NCBI GenBank assembly: GCA_963926055.1
Contig: CAWUVK010000011.1
Span: forward strand, 1 to 27,277
From: CAJXJP01 sp963926055
GTDB taxonomy: Bacteria; Patescibacteriota; Gracilibacteria; BD1-5; UBA6164
Direction: 5' to 3'
DNA length: 27,277 nucleotides
Shown here: one piece after another, positions 1 through 8,321 of the stretch
Layout of the letters: each line of letters starts with the position of its first letter
Position numbering within the stretch: the stretch's first letter is position 1
Program-made: the position numbers and the translations under genes
The notes under the pieces: model-generated
Databases searched by the model: none
Seen by the model: the letters and a program-made list of their open reading frames with translations, nothing else
Told to the model about the DNA's origin: nothing

Positions 1-40
1 GTTCGACCAGTGTAAATGCTTTGTTAAAATTATTTTTCAT
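1..40 (-). CDS. Prepilin-like protein, N-terminus only (runs off the window)
   Basis: The minus strand starts ATG at base 40 and reads MKNNFNKAFTLVE before the window ends. The K-A-F-T-L-V-E stretch is the class III (type IV pilin / pseudopilin) signal. Prepilin peptidase cuts after the small residue before Phe, and the Glu at +5 is the conserved assembly residue. Ala replaces the usual Gly at -1, which the family tolerates. The hydrophobic helix that should follow lies outside the window, so the identity rests on 13 residues. It is divergent from the PilB-N-like/PKD membrane protein next door, and a TATAAT-like -10 box lies at 48-53 on its strand. It could be a major pilin, a minor pilin or a pseudopilin. 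Confidence 0.6.
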   Translation of the reverse strand, partial: MKNNFNKAFTLVE

Positions 41-187
41 GTTTTGTATTATATCTAAGAATTATATTTTTATTTTAATAAGTTTTTGATGAATTAAAAA
101 TATTTTGTATTTACTTTTATAAAAAACATTTTATAAAAAAATATTTCATTATTTTCCCATTAATTTCAGAATCGTCAAAACTTTTTT

Positions 188-217
188 TTGGATATTTTTA
201 CGTCAATATGGTATTAT
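188..217 (+). promoter_or_regulatory. Candidate promoter for the PKD membrane protein gene
   Basis: TTGGAT at 188-193 and TATTAT at 212-217 are separated by 18 bases, about 30 bases before the ATG at 249. The region is extremely AT-rich, so chance matches are likely. No Shine-Dalgarno site precedes the ATG. Apart from this, bases 41-248 hold nothing I can identify. Confidence 0.35.
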
Positions 218-248
218 AAATAGGAATTTATTAAATTATAGAAATTTT

Positions 249-3200
249 ATGTTTGATCCTTCTAAACTAGACCTTGATTTAGATACGAGTGAAAAAAAGA
301 AAAATCAAGAACCCAAAGCAAATGAAAGCGATAAAATAAAAGAAAACAAAACAAAAACTCCTGAGGAAAAAATAATTTCTGATGGAGATATTTTAGATGA
401 TATGCTCAATAAACCTGATGAAAATCAATCAGAAGAAAAAAAAGATGAAATGAATATTAAAGAAAATCAAAAGAATACAGAAATTAAAACAGAAGAACTT
501 ATTCAAAAACAACAACAAAAATCTCAAAGTGAAGATGAGAATAAAACTGAAAATGAAACAAAAAATATAGAGACAATAGCAGAAAAAAATAATACTGTTG
601 TTGAAAATCAGGAGTCTCAAAGTTATGGCTCTGGGAAAGAAATTGCTTACGATAAAGAAAAAATTCATCAAGCTTCACTAGAGGCAGAAAAATATAATCA
701 AGAAGAAAAAGAAAAAATTATTTTTGATATAAACATGACTACAATAAAAGATATTTTTGTGAAACTCATCGAGCAAAAATATGATTTTATGACAATTGAG
801 CCATTTGATAATTATGTAAAACTTTCATTTAGAAAAGACAAAATTGAGAAAGAAGTCGTAAATATAAAGTATCCTGTTTATACACAAATACTTATAAAAG
901 CAAAAACACTTACGAATTTAAAAGTTGATGTTTCAGATGCTTCTCAAGAGTGAAAATGAGAATTTTCACACAATACAAAAGCATATAAAATAAGCTCTAA
1001 AACTGCTCCAGGAAGTTTTTGAGAAAAATTATTTTTGAAACTTGATGAAATCGAAAATAAAAAAGTAAAAACTGTTAAAAAATCTGTTTGAATTGGTCAA
1101 ATAATGTGATTTTTATGAGCTGCATTATTTGCTGCAATGATTATTTGAGTATGATTTTTATCATTTATTTTGCTCAATGCAACCAGTGTAAATCAACTTG
1201 AATTTTTCCAAGATTTATGAGTAGATGTTGGGAGTGTAAAAGAATTTACAGCGAGTTTAGTAAATATAGTTTTTTCAATTGTATTACTCATCGAAACGCT
1301 ATTTTTATTCACCTTTACATTTAAAGCAATCTTAACAAAAAAGATTCAAAAAGGTTTAAAAATAAAAAGAAGTATCTTTGCTGTATTTTTCTTAATTATT
1401 ACTTTTGTTACGGCATCTCTTTGGATGATATTAAGTAATAAAATTAATGAATTAAGAGGACAAAACTATGGAAAAATGATAACATATGATAATTCAAAAT
1501 ATATAAGTTCAATTTTTGATGAAAATGGCTCAGTAGTACCTACAACTAAAAATTTTATCTGACCTGTTACTCTTCGTTTTGATATTTCAGAAATTCTCAA
1601 CCGTATAAATACAGAAGCAAATTTTAATGCAAATAAAATTGTTTGGATTATTGATGGTGAAGAAATAGAAAAACCAATTGATGAAACGCAATATATTCAT
1701 ACCTTTGATACTATTGGACTCAATGAAGTTATTATTCGTTTTGAAGGAACGAATCTTGCTGGTGAAGAAGAAGTGATTGAAAATACCGATACAAAAATAA
1801 ATATTCAGCATTTAATTAATGTGGAACAAAATTCTTATTCTGGATGAGGTATTTGATATATTTTTGATGCAAATAATCTCAGGGATTTATGAAAAATTCA
1901 TTGGTACAATATTCCTGATATTTCTAAAATGTCAGATGAAGAAGCAAATAAAACTATTTCTCAAGCATTAGAAAAAGCAACCAATACAGGATATGAATTT
2001 AATAGTAGAATTCTCTATGATGAAGAATTAATCCTTGGAATGAAGATATTAGAAACTGGTGAAAACATCAATGGCCCTCTAGATAAAATTTTTATTTATT
2101 CCAATGATGCTAGTAGTAATGAAATTCAAGCTGAAATTCAAGCTCAAGCAGATCTTAATGAAGACACAAAATATACTTTCACAGCAAAAGATATCCAAAC
2201 AGTGATGTGAAATGGATTAGTTGAGGAGTATTTATGGAAAATCGAAGATAAAACTATGAGAAAAAAAGCAGACCAAAGAGATTTAGAATGATCAAGTCAA
2301 ATAGAATATGATTTTGAATCTTACGGTCAATATAATGTAGAATTAGAAATTATAGATTCAAGATGAAATTCTCAAACCATTAGTAAAGAAATAATTATTG
2401 AAAAAAAATTAACATTTAGCAATGGTATTTTTATACTTAATGATAAAAAGCCTGTCTCAAACCTTGAATATAATGCACCGTTACATGAATATATAATTGA
2501 TGAGGTAGGAGTTCCTACAATTCTCTATTTAAATGCAAAATCAGTCAGACCAAATGACAGAAATTATAAACTCAGAGATATTCAATGGGATTTTGATTGA
2601 GATGATGATATAGATTCTACGCAAACGTCAATTGAATATCCAGTAAATGTTGAATGAAGGCATCATATTTTAGCACGTTTTGTATTTGAACATATAAAAG
2701 ACCCAGAAAAAATATTACAAGTAAATGAAAAAATTTATATTGATGGAATAAAAAAAGAAGCCCAAATAGATTTTGATATTAAAAAAGATTCTACCTATGT
2801 TCCAGTTACTGTATGATTTGATGCATCAAAATCACAAGTAAAAAATGAGAATATTGTAAAATTTGAATGGAATTATGGTGATGGGGTAACTGAAGTAAGA
2901 GATTCAATTGTCCCAGGACATAAATATTCACTCGCTTGAGATTATGATGTAAAATTAACAGTTACTACAGAAAATTGAAAACAATTTTCTACCACTCAAA
3001 AGTTAGTTTTAAAACCAAAACCACAAACAATAGAAATAAAAACGAGTATGAAAAAAGCTCCCGTACGTCAATGAATAGACTTTCTTTCTGATGATTCTCA
3101 ATGACAAATAACTGCATATTTTTGGGATTTTGGTGATGGAAATAATTCCACACAAGCTAATCCTACACATGCATACCAAAAAGCTTGAAATTATACTGTG

Positions 3201-3272
3201 ACTTTAAAGCTTGATTTTGCTAACAATAATGTATTAGAAGAAACAATAAAAATGGAAATTTTCGAAGAATAA
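249..3272 (+). CDS. Membrane protein with PilB/GspE N-terminal-like domain and PKD repeats
   Basis: This is a 1007-aa protein when TGA is read as Gly; the first TGA is at 951. Residues about 10-155 are low-complexity, rich in Lys, Glu and Asn. Residues about 160-270 form a folded domain whose end (ILIKAKTLTNLKVDVSDASQ ... GEKLFLKLDE) resembles the N2 domain just before the ATPase core in PilB/GspE, but no Walker motifs follow. Three membrane helices lie at about 281-305, 334-361 and 373-397. The remaining ~600 residues should be outside the cell. They contain PKD-type signatures, WDFDGD (~780), WNYGDG (~872) and WDFGDG (~958), each followed by a His- or Tyr-containing strand typical of PKD folds. 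A pilin-like gene diverges from it, so a role linking the pilus machinery to the cell surface is plausible but inferred. Confidence 0.8.
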
Positions 3273-3284
3273 TTTTTACACAAC

Positions 3285-3316
3285 AAAAAAGCCTTGCGGT
3301 AACGCAGGCTTTTTTA
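3285..3316. terminator. Bidirectional rho-independent terminator
   Basis: A stem GCC-T-GCG / CGC-A-GGC with one bulged T and a GTAA loop is flanked by a run of A on the left and T on the right. It can end the PKD gene on plus and the 77-aa gene on minus. Confidence 0.8.
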
Positions 3317-3326
3317 ATGCAAATGA

Positions 3327-3560
3327 TTATATCGGTTGTTTTGCATTCATCACCATGAATGACTTATTTGTTTTAATAAAAAACAAATGTAACATAAATA
3401 ATGTAGCAATAATTTCAGCAGTAAATGTTGTTACCGTAATAATCAGGCTTTTAGTTGCACTATATAATATAAGCGCAACCCCTGAGTCAATTAAAAACAA
3501 CGCAAGTGCTAATACAATAACAGAGATAATAATCCCTAATTTTTGATTTGCAGTAATCAT
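3327..3560 (-). CDS. Small two-helix membrane protein with canonical Shine-Dalgarno site
   Basis: A 77-aa protein with two hydrophobic helices, about residues 8-32 and 38-62, and a short polar tail. I do not recognise a family. The start is well defined: AGGGGA lies 7 bases before the ATG, behind a TTGCAA-16-TATAAT promoter. Most genes in this window lack a Shine-Dalgarno site and use TGA for many of their glycines. This one has an SD and encodes both its glycines as GGG. It stands alone between two terminators. The sequence style suggests a gene from a standard-code donor, or a class of small genes kept free of TGA; see findings. Confidence 0.75.
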   Translation of the reverse strand: MITANQKLGIIISVIVLALALFLIDSGVALILYSATKSLIITVTTFTAEIIATLFMLHLFFIKTNKSFMVMNAKQPI

Positions 3561-3603
3561 AAGAATTCCCCTTTTTTTCTTTTTGTCAAAAGCGACAAAA
3601 TAT

Positions 3604-3631
3604 ATTATAGATTTTTTTGAAAGCTTTGCAA
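3604..3631 (-). promoter_or_regulatory. Sigma70-type promoter of the 77-aa membrane protein
   Basis: On the minus strand TTGCAA (3626-3631) is followed after 16 bases by a perfect TATAAT (3604-3609). The SD and ATG of the gene ending at 3327 lie about 30-45 bases downstream. The promoter of the next small gene (3904-3931) has the same two hexamers and spacing. Confidence 0.7.
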
Positions 3632-3652
3632 ATTTTTAGATTATTTTTTTAC

Positions 3653-3681
3653 AAAAAGAAAAACACCTTCGGTGTTTTCTT
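3653..3681 (-). terminator. Rho-independent terminator after the 57-aa gene
   Basis: AAGAAAAACACC-TTC-GGTGTTTTCTT forms a strong hairpin with a short UUC loop and A/T flanks. It lies 17 bases past the stop of the minus-strand 57-aa gene. The flanks are symmetric enough for it to work in both directions. Confidence 0.8.
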
Positions 3682-3697
3682 ATATTCCCCTTTATTT

Positions 3698-3871
3698 TTA
3701 TTGCGCAATTTTTAGGAGAAAATTATTCATATTTTTATTCTGAAAACAAAAATACATAGGAAAAGCAACAACTGCCATAAAGGCTAATGCTCCGATAAAT
3801 TTTCCAGTTACTTCATAGCCAAGCAGTGGCAGAGCTATAAAATATAACATTATAAAAATTATTTTCTTCAT
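3698..3871 (-). CDS. 57-aa two-helix membrane protein with canonical SD and promoter
   Basis: The protein begins MKKIIFIMLYFIALPLLGYE and has a second hydrophobic stretch around residues 24-43, then a short polar tail. The start is chosen on GAGAGGA 8 bases before the ATG. Upstream is a TTGCAA-16-TATAAT promoter, and a hairpin terminator follows the TAA. It is therefore a complete single-gene unit. Its three glycines are GGC, GGA and GGA, with no TGA. No family is recognised. The resemblance to the neighbouring 77-aa gene in promoter, SD and two-helix layout suggests the two belong together, either as a toxin/immunity-like pair or as small membrane stress proteins. Both ideas are speculative. 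Confidence 0.75.
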   Translation of the reverse strand: MKKIIFIMLYFIALPLLGYEVTGKFIGALAFMAVVAFPMYFCFQNKNMNNFLLKIAQ

Positions 3872-3903
3872 TTCTAAAATCCTCTCTTGTGAAATGCAAA
3901 ATA

Positions 3904-3931
3904 ATTATAGCATAAATTATTTTTTTTGCAA
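3904..3931 (-). promoter_or_regulatory. Sigma70-type promoter of the 57-aa gene
   Basis: TTGCAA at 3926-3931 and TATAAT at 3904-3909 on the minus strand, spacer 16. It begins five bases after the htpG terminator, so the small gene has its own promoter and is not a tail of the htpG transcript. Confidence 0.75.
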
Positions 3932-3936
3932 AATCA

Positions 3937-3966
3937 AAAAAGTACTGAAAAATTTCAGTACTTTTT
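3937..3966 (-). terminator. htpG terminator
   Basis: AAAAAGTACTGAAA-AA-TTTCAGTACTTTTT is a perfect 14-bp stem directly after the htpG stop codon. On the minus strand it is followed by more T. Confidence 0.9.
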
Positions 3967-3969
3967 ATA

Positions 3970-5859
3970 TTATTTTAAATATTCTCATGCAAATTTATTG
4001 AGTGTTGCAATAAATTCTGGCATATTTTCAACTTCTCCTCATTCGAGTAAAACTGCTTGATTATATGCATAATTCATCATTTCTGATAATTTTTGAGATT
4101 TTAAATCTTTACTAAATTCTTCTTTCATCGCTGTGACTAAAGAATTAGTTGGATTAAGTTCTAGGATTCTTTTTTGCGCTGGAACTTCTTGCCCCATTGC
4201 TTTCATCATTTTTTCCATTTGTGGATCCATTCCATTTTCTGGAGTTTTTAATGCTCAAAGTGCTGTTCAAAGATTTTCATTAAGTTCCACTTTTTCGATT
4301 TTTTCACTTCAAATAGTATTTTTTGTTAATTCTAAGAAATCTCAAAAATCTTTTTTTAGTTCTTCATCTTTCTTTTCTTCTTCTTGCGTTTTTTCTTTTA
4401 ATTTTACTTCATCAGATGTAGCTGAAATGAGTTTATATTCTTTAAATTCTTTTAATACTTGAAGTGTAAATTGATCAACAGGATCACAGAATAATAATAC
4501 ATCCGTATTATTTTCTTTAAATTGAGCTAAGTATGGACTCGCTAAAACTTCTTGTTTTGATTTCCCTGCTATAAAATATATTTTTTTATCTGATTTGTTT
4601 TCTAGATTTTCGATATATTCATCTAAACTGAGAGTTTTTCCTTGTAGTGTTTCAAATTTTACTAAACTGGCAATTTCTTCTCTATTTTCTGATTCATAGT
4701 AAATCCCTTCTTTGAGTTGCATTGCATAATTTTTTAAGAATGCATCGTAATTTTCAGGATTATTTTTTAGATTTTTTTTCAATTCACTCATCACTTTTTT
4801 CGTAAGACCTTTTTTGATTTTTTCTAGTGTTGCATTTGATTGAAGTAATTCTCTTGAAACATTTAATGGAATATCAGAAGTTTCAACCACACCAGAGATA
4901 AATCTTAACCAAACTGGAAGTAAATCTTTACAATTATCCAAAATTAATACATTTTTTACATATAGTTTTGGCCCAAATTCTCTATTTGGATCATCCATAT
5001 TTACAAACATATTTTTCTCTTTTGGAATATATAAAAGAGATTTGTAACTCACGATTCATTCAACATTATTGTGAATATGAGCTAATGGTTCGTTAAAATC
5101 CATTGAAAGAGTTTTATAAAATTCTTTATATTCTTCATCTTTTACAGATGTTTTAGATTTTGTCCAAATAGATTTCATATCATTGAGTTGTTCGAGTTTT
5201 TTTCCAGTTACTTCCCCTTTATCATCTTTTTCTTCTACTTCCATTTTAATTGGAACTGCGACGTAATTTGAATATTTTTTTATTAATTCTTTTATTTTCC
5301 ACTCAGCAGTTAAATCTTTATTTGCTTCATCTATAAATAATTTAATAGTTGTTCATCTGGTAATTTTATCGCACGCAGAAATTTCATACGCAGATTTACC
5401 ATCTGAAGTCCATTTAAATGCAGTATCACTCTCATTTGATTTTGTTTCTACTTCTACTTTATCAGCAACCATAAAAGCAGAATAAAATCCTACACCAAAT
5501 TGTCCAATTAAATTATTATCAGCATTTTCTTTTGCTTTTTGGAGTTTTTCGATGAAATCTTTTGTCCCTGATTTTGCAATCGTTCAAAGATTTTTATGTA
5601 ATTCTTCTTCATTCATCCCAACTCCATTGTCTTGGATAATTAAAATATTTTTTTGTTCATCAACATCAAGTGTGATTTGAAATTCGCTATCTTCTCCTAA
5701 ATAATTCGTATCCGTCAATGATTTAATTCTCGCTTTATCAATTGCATCAGATGCATTTGAAATTAATTCTCTTAAAAATATTTCTTTGTTTGAATAAATT
5801 GAGTGAGTCAGTAATTCTAAAACTTTCCCAGTTTCTGCTTCAAAATTGTGTTGAGACAT
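3970..5859 (-). CDS. htpG: Molecular chaperone HtpG (bacterial Hsp90)
   Basis: A 629-aa ATP-dependent cytosolic chaperone dimer of normal family length. The N-terminal GHKL ATPase domain shows ELISNASDAIDKAR (Asn for Mg-ATP), DNGVGMN and the glycine-rich lid GQFGVGFYSAF. The middle domain follows (AHIHNNVEG, RFISGVVETSDIPLNVSREL, with the Arg that contacts ATP gamma-phosphate). The C-terminal dimerisation part includes GQEVPAQKRILELNP. At least nine glycines are encoded by TGA, including one at the ATP-lid end (HKNLG), so with the standard code the gene would look shattered. A CIRCE-like operator lies 37-65 bases upstream, suggesting HrcA-type heat-shock control. No SD precedes the ATG. Flanking genes are not functionally linked by family. 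Confidence 0.97.
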
Positions 5860-5896
5860 AGTTTTTATACTTAATAATTAAAATTTATTTTTTATT

Positions 5897-5923
5897 TTAG
5901 CACATAAATATTTTATGTGCTAA
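5897..5923. promoter_or_regulatory. CIRCE-like HrcA operator upstream of htpG
   Basis: TTAGCACAT-N9-ATGTGCTAA matches the CIRCE consensus TTAGCACTC-N9-GAGTGCTAA at 7 of 9 positions in each arm with the exact 9-base spacer. The inverted repeat extends further, to 14-base arms over 5895-5925. A TATTAT -10-like box (5926-5931, minus strand) abuts it, so a bound repressor would cover the transcription start. It could also act as an mRNA leader hairpin. Confidence 0.7.
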
Positions 5924-5971
5924 AATAATATTTATTTTTTTATTTTCGTCAATAAATTTTTAGAAATAAAA

Positions 5972-5997
5972 AAGACGTGAATAAAAATTCACGTCTT
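5972..5997 (-). terminator. Rho-independent terminator downstream of the four-helix gene
   Basis: AAGACGTGAAT-AAAA-ATTCACGTCTT is a perfect 11-bp stem. On the minus strand it is followed by TTTTTTATTT. It ends the transcript that starts at the promoter near 6573-6600 and insulates it from htpG. Confidence 0.85.
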
Positions 5998-6013
5998 AAT
6001 TTATTTTGATTAT

Positions 6014-6082
6014 TTATCCAGGATATCCTTTAAAATATGCAAATAATAAACTACAGATTGTATCCAGCAAATATAATGGAAT
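6014..6082 (-). CDS. Possible 22-aa peptide, ATT start, overlapping signals of the gene before it
   Basis: Just past the stop of the 149-aa gene the minus strand has AAAAAAGGAG, a strong Shine-Dalgarno, but no ATG, GTG or TTG follows at the right distance. An ATT five bases on opens xPLYLLDTICSLLFAYFKGYPG, then TAA, then a perfect terminator 16 bases later. The peptide is hydrophobic with one Cys. It loosely recalls small export or signal peptides, but it lacks the AgrD consensus and the neighbour lacks AgrB motifs. The ribosome site may instead be a relic, or the true peptide may use a frameshift. Existence as a gene is uncertain. Confidence 0.3.
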   Translation of the reverse strand: MPLYLLDTICSLLFAYFKGYPG

Positions 6083-6095
6083 TTTTACTCCTTTT

Positions 6096-6545
6096 TTAAA
6101 TATTTACACATGGTTTATTTTTTCTAGTATTTTCAGCCATTAATACTATAAACATATAAGCATTAATTTTTTTAGAAATATATATCCACATATATATTGC
6201 ATGAGCCAAAAAACTATAAATAAACAAACGTTCATTTGAATACAGTATTTCAGCGACACAACATATCATCAAATATACAAACACAAAATTACCAAAATAA
6301 TAATGTAATTGCATATATAACCAAGCATAGTTTGTTTCTAAAAAATAACTTTTAAAAAAAACATAATCGGTTATTGATGAAACAATATAAATAATAAACA
6401 ATAGAGAAAAAATTATAATATTTGCTCTATTAAAATCATTTAGATTATGTGACACCACCATTAATTGTAAAAATATTATTGATCCAACTAAAAATAAACT
6501 GCATTTTAGTTTTGGTATATCAGATTTCCTAATTGTATCAAACAT
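6096..6545 (-). CDS. Four-helix membrane protein with canonical SD, no TGA codons
   Basis: The start is set at 6545 (MFDTIRKSDIPK...) because GGAGGG lies 7 bases upstream. An in-frame TTG further out would place that SD inside the gene. The 149-aa product has about four hydrophobic helices (roughly residues 17-35, 42-62, 84-102 and 107-125) and a polar C-terminus ending KPCVNI. No family is recognised; it lacks the GG-x-HA motif of AgrB. Both its glycines are GGN, and it has a TTGACA-16-TATAGT promoter and a terminator. These traits are shared with the two small membrane genes on the other side of htpG and are atypical for this chromosome, so acquisition from a standard-code bacterium is possible. 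Confidence 0.75.
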   Translation of the reverse strand: MFDTIRKSDIPKLKCSLFLVGSIIFLQLMVVSHNLNDFNRANIIIFSLLFIIYIVSSITDYVFFKSYFLETNYAWLYMQLHYYFGNFVFVYLMICCVAEILYSNERLFIYSFLAHAIYMWIYISKKINAYMFIVLMAENTRKNKPCVNI

Positions 6546-6552
6546 TTCACTT

Positions 6553-6558
6553 CCCTCC
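6553..6558 (-). promoter_or_regulatory. Shine-Dalgarno site deciding the start of the four-helix gene
   Basis: GGAGGG on the minus strand sits 7 bases before the ATG at 6545. It rules out the in-frame upstream TTG as the start. Such a site is rare in this window. Confidence 0.75.
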
Positions 6559-6572
6559 AATTTCTAGAAAAG

Positions 6573-6600
6573 ACTATATAATATTTTAATGTATTGTCAA
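6573..6600 (-). promoter_or_regulatory. Strong promoter of the four-helix gene
   Basis: A perfect TTGACA (6595-6600) and TATAGT (6573-6578), spacer 16, on the minus strand, about 30 bases before the ATG. Confidence 0.75.
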
Positions 6601-6697
6601 AAAAATATAAAAAAGTAAGATAAAATTTTATTTCATACAGTTGTCTTACAAAGATATATTATAATATTAATGTTTTATTTAATAATTATTTATTATT

Positions 6698-6901
6698 ATG
6701 AAAATTTTAGACTTAGTAACATTTTTATTACTCGTTATTGGTGGATTAAACTGGGGACTTATATCATTTTTTGATTTCAATCTCGTAACTTATATTTTCG
6801 CTAGTATGCCTATAATAGTAAGTATAATTTATTGAATAGTTGGTATTTCAGCTATTATCCAAGTTATATTATTTGCTCAAGTACGTTGAGTAGAATCGTA
6901 A
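6698..6901 (+). CDS. DUF378 family small membrane protein
   Basis: A 67-aa protein beginning MKILDLVTFLLLVIGGLNWG. The IGGLNWGL motif followed by a hydrophobic stretch, then FDFNLV and a second helix (residues ~34-62), is the signature of DUF378 (YuzA-like), widespread small two-helix membrane proteins of unknown function. Two TGA codons are read as Gly (YGIVG and VRGVES), so it is native in codon use. A TATAAT at 6660-6665 lies at a plausible distance upstream, but no convincing -35 box precedes it. It is transcribed alone and ends in a shared terminator. Confidence 0.85.
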
Positions 6902-6903
6902 TA

Positions 6904-6933
6904 AAAAAAAATCACAAAATTGTGATTTTTTTT
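6904..6933. terminator. Bidirectional terminator between convergent genes
   Basis: AAATCACAA-AA-TTGTGATTT is flanked by long A and T runs. It sits between the DUF378 gene (plus) and the 235-aa gene (minus), and overlaps the stop codon of the latter. Confidence 0.85.
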
Positions 6934-7639
6934 ATTTTGAATAATCTACAATAAATTGAGTATTTTCTCCTATAAATCAAATATTTTCTAAATTATATTT
7001 AAATAGTTTAGAAATGTGAAGTGATAATATTTTTTCTTCTTTTATGCAGTTTCATAAAAAATCTTCTATTTCTTGGGTTTTGTTTTCTACATAAATCCCG
7101 GCAGTTACTCACCTATTTATTCATTTAAACATTGCTTTTACTTGACCAGATTCACGAATCGGTGGATTAAAAAATATTTGTTTTCACATTCTTTTATAAT
7201 CACTTCATTTCCACATAATATTTTCTATTTTCACAGAAACCGTTACCATTGGAACTCAAAAATCTGGATCAAAACAGTTTATATCTTCTCTCATAAAACC
7301 AAGTTTTGTATAATATTCTTCGAGCATTTTTATTTCTTCGTCCAACGTAACTCAAACAATATGAATTTTTTTATTATTTTGAATGGCTTCTTCAAAAAGT
7401 TTTGTAAAAATTTCTAATTCATCTGCAGGAGAATACACATTTGAATACATTGCTGGTTTTTGTTTTGCTTTTTCTAAAATTTCTTCGTTTTTTCTTTCTT
7501 CTAAAAGTTTTGATAAATACACAACCTCCACTTCTGGATTTGAAGAATAATCACACTGTAAATAATCAAATACAAATGTTTGATCAAAAACATCTGTATC
7601 TTCAACATTTATAATTTTATCTGGAAAAACTTTTTTCAT
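6932..7639 (-). CDS. Hypothetical 235-aa soluble protein
   Basis: Starts MKKVFPDKIINVEDTD and runs through several TGA-Gly codons to a TAA inside the terminator. I do not recognise a family. It is predicted soluble, with no signal peptide or membrane helix, and mixed alpha/beta in character. It is acidic in the first third (VEDTDVFDQ; ELEIFTKLFEEAIQ). Later segments read VPMVTVSVKIENIMW and QIFFNPPIRESGQVKAMFKG. The phrase FFNPPI near residue 160 superficially resembles an NPP(Y/F) methylase motif, but no SAM-binding motif precedes it, so I do not call it a methylase. The leader is an 11-bp AT-rich tandem repeat. Confidence 0.75.
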
Positions 7640-7642
7640 AAT

Positions 7643-7687
7643 TATTTTTAATTTATTTTTAATTTATTTTTAATTTATTTTTAATTT
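7643..7687. repeat. Tandem repeat, about four copies of an 11-bp AT unit
   Basis: TATTTTTAATT repeats about four times without interruption, just upstream of the 235-aa minus-strand gene. It lies in that gene's leader/promoter region and contains no GC. Copy-number variation here could alter the promoter, but nothing shows this. Confidence 0.85.
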
Positions 7688-7701
7688 ATTATATTTTTTT
7701 C

Positions 7702-8157
7702 TTAGAAAAAGAAAAATAATAAACTCACAGCAGGAAAAATAAAAGCCATGATTTTTCTCTTGTTTAATTTTTCATTATGAAATATTATTGATAATAATAT
7801 TGGTACTATTAATGAATAGGATAATATTTTATAGGAGATAGATAAAGGTCATAAACTATATATTTTCGCGAAAACATAAGCAAACTGAAATAAAAATAAG
7901 ACTGCTGTTATTCATGCATATCAAATAATATTTTTAACATTTTGAACAGAAAAATTTTTCCATCTATTTTTTATAGTTAAATATGCAAATACAAAAAATG
8001 CTGTGAAACTAAATTTTAAAAACATAAAACTTGGAATATCTACCTCATCTACAAAAAATTTAAAATAACTATTTCATAATATGATTCAAATAATTGCGAT
8101 TATGATTCATAAAAATCCTTTTTTATGAATTTTATGTTTTTTCAAAATTCAAATCAT
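7702..8157 (-). pseudogene. N-terminally truncated EamA-type transporter
   Basis: The frame is open from a TAG at 8218-8220 down to TAA at 7702. The first ATG gives about 151 aa; the open frame gives 171. It matches only the second five-helix half of a drug/metabolite (EamA) transporter. Its end (YKILSYSLIVPILLSIIF) parallels the end of the intact paralogue at 8795-9667 (YKIISYSLFIPIILSVIF). The first half is missing. At the broken edge the frame reads KIFAFILTIASI, identical to the C-terminus of the intact paralogue and carried on a 35-bp near-identical DNA repeat. It is probably a decayed copy, but because the remaining frame is clean a functional half-size transporter cannot be excluded. 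Confidence 0.65.
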
Positions 8158-8176
8158 GACAATAAAAAATATTGCT

Positions 8177-8211
8177 ATACTCGCAATAGTGAGAATGAAT
8201 GCAAATATTTT
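8177..8211. repeat. 35-bp direct repeat, copy 1
   Basis: Identical to 8811-8845 at 34 of 35 bases. This copy lies at the broken 5' edge of the truncated EamA gene; the other lies in the 3' end of the intact one. The 599 bases between the copies carry the plus-strand 142-aa gene. Confidence 0.85.
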
Positions 8212-8321
8212 GTATTGCTAAATATATAAATTCATATATAATTTTATTATTATATTCTTTTGTTATATTTTTCTAATAAAAAAGAATATTGAAAATATTT
8301 TATATAATATTTAATACATGT

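Noticed and set aside
429..671. 80-aa minus-strand frame rich in Phe and Ile
   Set aside because: It is the antisense of the Lys/Glu/Asn-rich low-complexity part of the PKD membrane protein; composition explains it.
3970..5859. htpG as a multiply frameshifted or stop-ridden pseudogene
   Set aside because: All breaks are in-frame TGA codons that align with Gly; reading code 25 restores a normal 629-aa HtpG.
6014..6545. AgrB/AgrD-type quorum-sensing pair
   Set aside because: The four-helix protein lacks the GG-x-HA and catalytic Cys pattern of AgrB, and the possible peptide lacks the AgrD consensus.
6932..7639. DNA methylase from an FFNPPI phrase
   Set aside because: No SAM-binding motif precedes it, and the context of a Rossmann methylase is absent.
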